A model generated the notes under the pieces. The model worked only from the letters and a program-made list of their open reading frames with translations, was not told the origin of the DNA and ran no database searches. Below are positions 62,474 through 64,000 of a stretch of 64,000 bases of DNA, one piece after another; the stretch's first letter is position 1, and each line of letters starts with the position of its first letter. This stretch comes from Phoenix dactylifera. Taxonomy: Eukaryota; Streptophyta; Magnoliopsida; Arecales; Arecaceae. Position numbers and translations under genes: made by a program. The stretch covers positions 31,567,146 to 31,631,145 of the forward strand of contig NC_052399.1 of assembly GCF_009389715.1 (NCBI RefSeq), given 5' to 3'.

Positions 62474-63336
62474 TGATGGGGGGCAAAATGGATCGTCCAG
62501 CCTACATCAAAAGGGCCACCCAATTTCGGCTCAACAGACGCCAATGCCGACCGGACGTGTCCTCGGTCCGGCCCAGAACCAGCCCGACCTCGGACTCTAC
62601 CGAAAGCTCCTTCAACCTCGGATATTCGCCGACACGCCCCGGCCAAGATCGGGGCGCCCTCCTGTATTTGTCGACTCGCCCGACCAAGGTTGGGCGCCCT
62701 CTTCAGTAATACGCCTCGACCCTCGGGCTCGGGGCACTCCACCAAGCACACCTTCGACCCCGGAATGCTAGACTGGCCTCAGCGCCCGTCTAGCAGGGTA
62801 TGACCCGTTCTCATCATGAGTAGAAATGCCCGATCGATGCAGCCTCAATAAGCTCGGCCTCGCCAACGATTGCACCCATGTGTGTACCTACGCCGTTTTC
62901 GAGAATGAACTCCGCCGCGCGCCATAAGCGAGCTCAAGCTGCACGCCATTCCTACTTATGATGAGAACGGGTCATACCCTGCTACGGCTGTCAACGTCTT
63001 GCCATTTCCAAGAATGGACTCCACCGCGCGCTACAAGCAAGCTCAAGCTGCGCCACTCCCTCTCATGATGGGAACGGGCCATACCTCCGCCACCTAAGCG
63101 CTCCTATCAGGACTATAAAGAACCCCAACAGGTAATGCCTAAGAAACTTTCGGTTGGATTTTCTAAACTCCACTCTAACTTGAGCGTCGGAGGATCCTCA
63201 CCGGAAACACCGGTGAGGCTTTATGCAGGTACACCGTCGGTCACAAGAGGTGGCTCTCCCGGTCTTCCTCCGCACTTCGGTAGCTCCTCCAACTCCTCCG
63301 ACGTGGTCACCCTCGAGCCAGATTTGAACCACAACA
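62474..63336 (+). mobile_element. Solo LTR, 863 bp, with 5-bp target duplication
   Basis: Starts TGATGGGGGGCAAAATGG, ends CCACAACA, and is flanked by ACTAT at 62469-62473 and 63337-63341. Unit C has the empty site (CAACTACTATTAACTAC, near 53546). Inside is an inverted pair: GTATGACCCGTTCTCATCAT (about 62799) and ATGATGAGAACGGGTCATAC (about 62958), with a third, variant copy near 63066. GC-rich unlike its surroundings. Most likely Ty3/Gypsy by style. The insertion came after the C/D duplication. Overlapping ORFs are not genes. Confidence 0.9.
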
Positions 63337-63589
63337 ACTATTAACCACACAAAATCGACAATAAACAATATTGCTCTCAAAACAAATTAGAATATAAAAA
63401 CAATTTTAAACCTATCTTTATGTTACAGACATTGCTCACGCAAGTCTTAAATCACAACTTAGAGGCTCAAAAGTCAAAACAGAAAAAAAAATCTAGGCCT
63501 GACTAAAGAGATGAGGAAACCAAGCATTGCGAACATGGCCAGCAGCCAATTCTTGATCTCCTTCACTTTAAGAAACGCTGCTTGGTCAG

Positions 63590-64000
63590 GATCATTGGCT
63601 AACCCATGTTGCGACAGCGTGCCTGATCCGCGTCCCACGAGCCGAGCACCGCAAGTTAAGGCTAGTCTGCAAGAGGTGGTACCGTCTTTTGGCTGGCAAC
63701 TATTTCTACTCCCTCCGCAAGAGCCTTGGAATCGCAGAGGAATGGGTCTATGTCATCAAAAGAGATCGGGATGGTCGGATCTCATGGGATGCCTTCGATC
63801 CTGTATACCATCTCTGGCATCCTCTGCCACCCATTCCAGGAGAGTACTCTGGAGCCCTTGGATTTGGGTGTGCCGTCTTAAGCGGCTGCCATCTATACTT
63901 GTTCGGGGGTAAGGATCCGCAGAAGGGGTCCATGAGACGGGTCATCTTCTACAGCGCCAGAACCAACAAATGGCACCGGGCTCCTGACATGCTGCGGCGG
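63590..64000 (+). CDS. F-box/kelch-repeat protein, At1g55270 (SAGL1)-like, partial
   Basis: The frame through 63605 and to the window end reads [20 protein letters not shown] and [18 protein letters not shown] (F-box part), then [39 protein letters not shown] (first kelch repeat) and [19 protein letters not shown]. This is very close to At1g55270/SAGL1, an SCF-type F-box protein. The family sequence PGLPDD expected before VATA is not there: the text is DHWLTH, with a stop in frame at 63569. Either an exon begins at an acceptor near 63589 (TTGGTCAG) with a diverged edge, or this copy is 5'-truncated. The right side is cut by the window, so intactness cannot be judged. Confidence 0.75.

Larger units (their letters stand above)
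57303..63385. repeat. Segmental duplication, unit D (pair of unit C)
   Basis: Carries RTM2-like copy D plus upstream DNA matching unit C. It is longer than C mainly because of three blocks absent there: 58997-59262 (LTR-like), 59841-61429 (LINE remnant, GTCGAC repeats, LTR-like DNA) and 62474-63336 (solo LTR). Confidence 0.8.

Noticed and set aside
62470-62771. Overlapping ORFs on both strands, Pro/Arg-rich
   Set aside because: All lie in the GC-rich solo LTR.
63511-63912. 133-codon ORF
   Set aside because: Wrong frame over the F-box/kelch coding region; the frame through 63605 carries the family sequence.

Overview
This is plant nuclear DNA: spliced genes with GT-AG (and some GC-AG) introns, large repeat-filled introns, AT-rich spacers, MITEs, a tRNA-derived SINE, LINE remnants and LTR-retrotransposon fossils. 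The protein sequences and repeat style fit an angiosperm, most likely a non-grass monocot such as a palm; the taxon is inference. All exon models were built by hand from splice signals, reading phase and remembered family sequences. No search was run.

Layout. 1-4766 (minus): 5' part of a DUF639-family gene of unknown function, running off the left edge. 5197-5645: an intact-looking Tourist/Harbinger-type MITE. 7387-26074 (plus): an 18.7-kb, 11-exon gene for a BTB/POZ plus pentapeptide-repeat protein like Arabidopsis FIP2 (302 codons, no frame break), with introns full of a GGTACGG-rich repeat and one Ty3/Gypsy-like fossil. 30716-38270 (plus): a complete cytosolic cobalamin-independent methionine synthase gene (766 codons, 13 coding exons, a 5'-UTR intron). 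39992-40291 (minus): an unrecognised 99-codon ORF.

41664-58493 (minus): four tandem two-exon genes for small-HSP-like proteins with a C-terminal membrane anchor, of the RESTRICTED TEV MOVEMENT 2 (RTM2)-like type. They share the alpha-crystallin-like part and the anchor but differ in linker length (predicted 148, 254, 191 and 123 residues). Three of the four use a GC splice donor. Copies C and D lie in a multi-kilobase segmental duplication that later took up different insertions, including an 863-bp solo LTR with a 5-bp target duplication in D. A degenerate, intron-containing piece of a DAHP synthase gene and a long inverted repeat lie between copies B and C. A SINE with an 11-bp target duplication lies upstream of C.

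63590-64000 (plus): start of the conserved part of an F-box/kelch-repeat gene (At1g55270/SAGL1-like), cut by the right edge and not clearly intact at its 5' end. The methionine synthase, FIP2-like and DUF639 genes look like ordinary single-copy genes. The RTM2-like cluster is the fast-changing part. No obviously new biological system is visible. The best leads are the RTM2-like array with its GC donors, RY motifs and linker variation, the intronic GGTACGG repeat family, and the captured DAHP synthase fragment.
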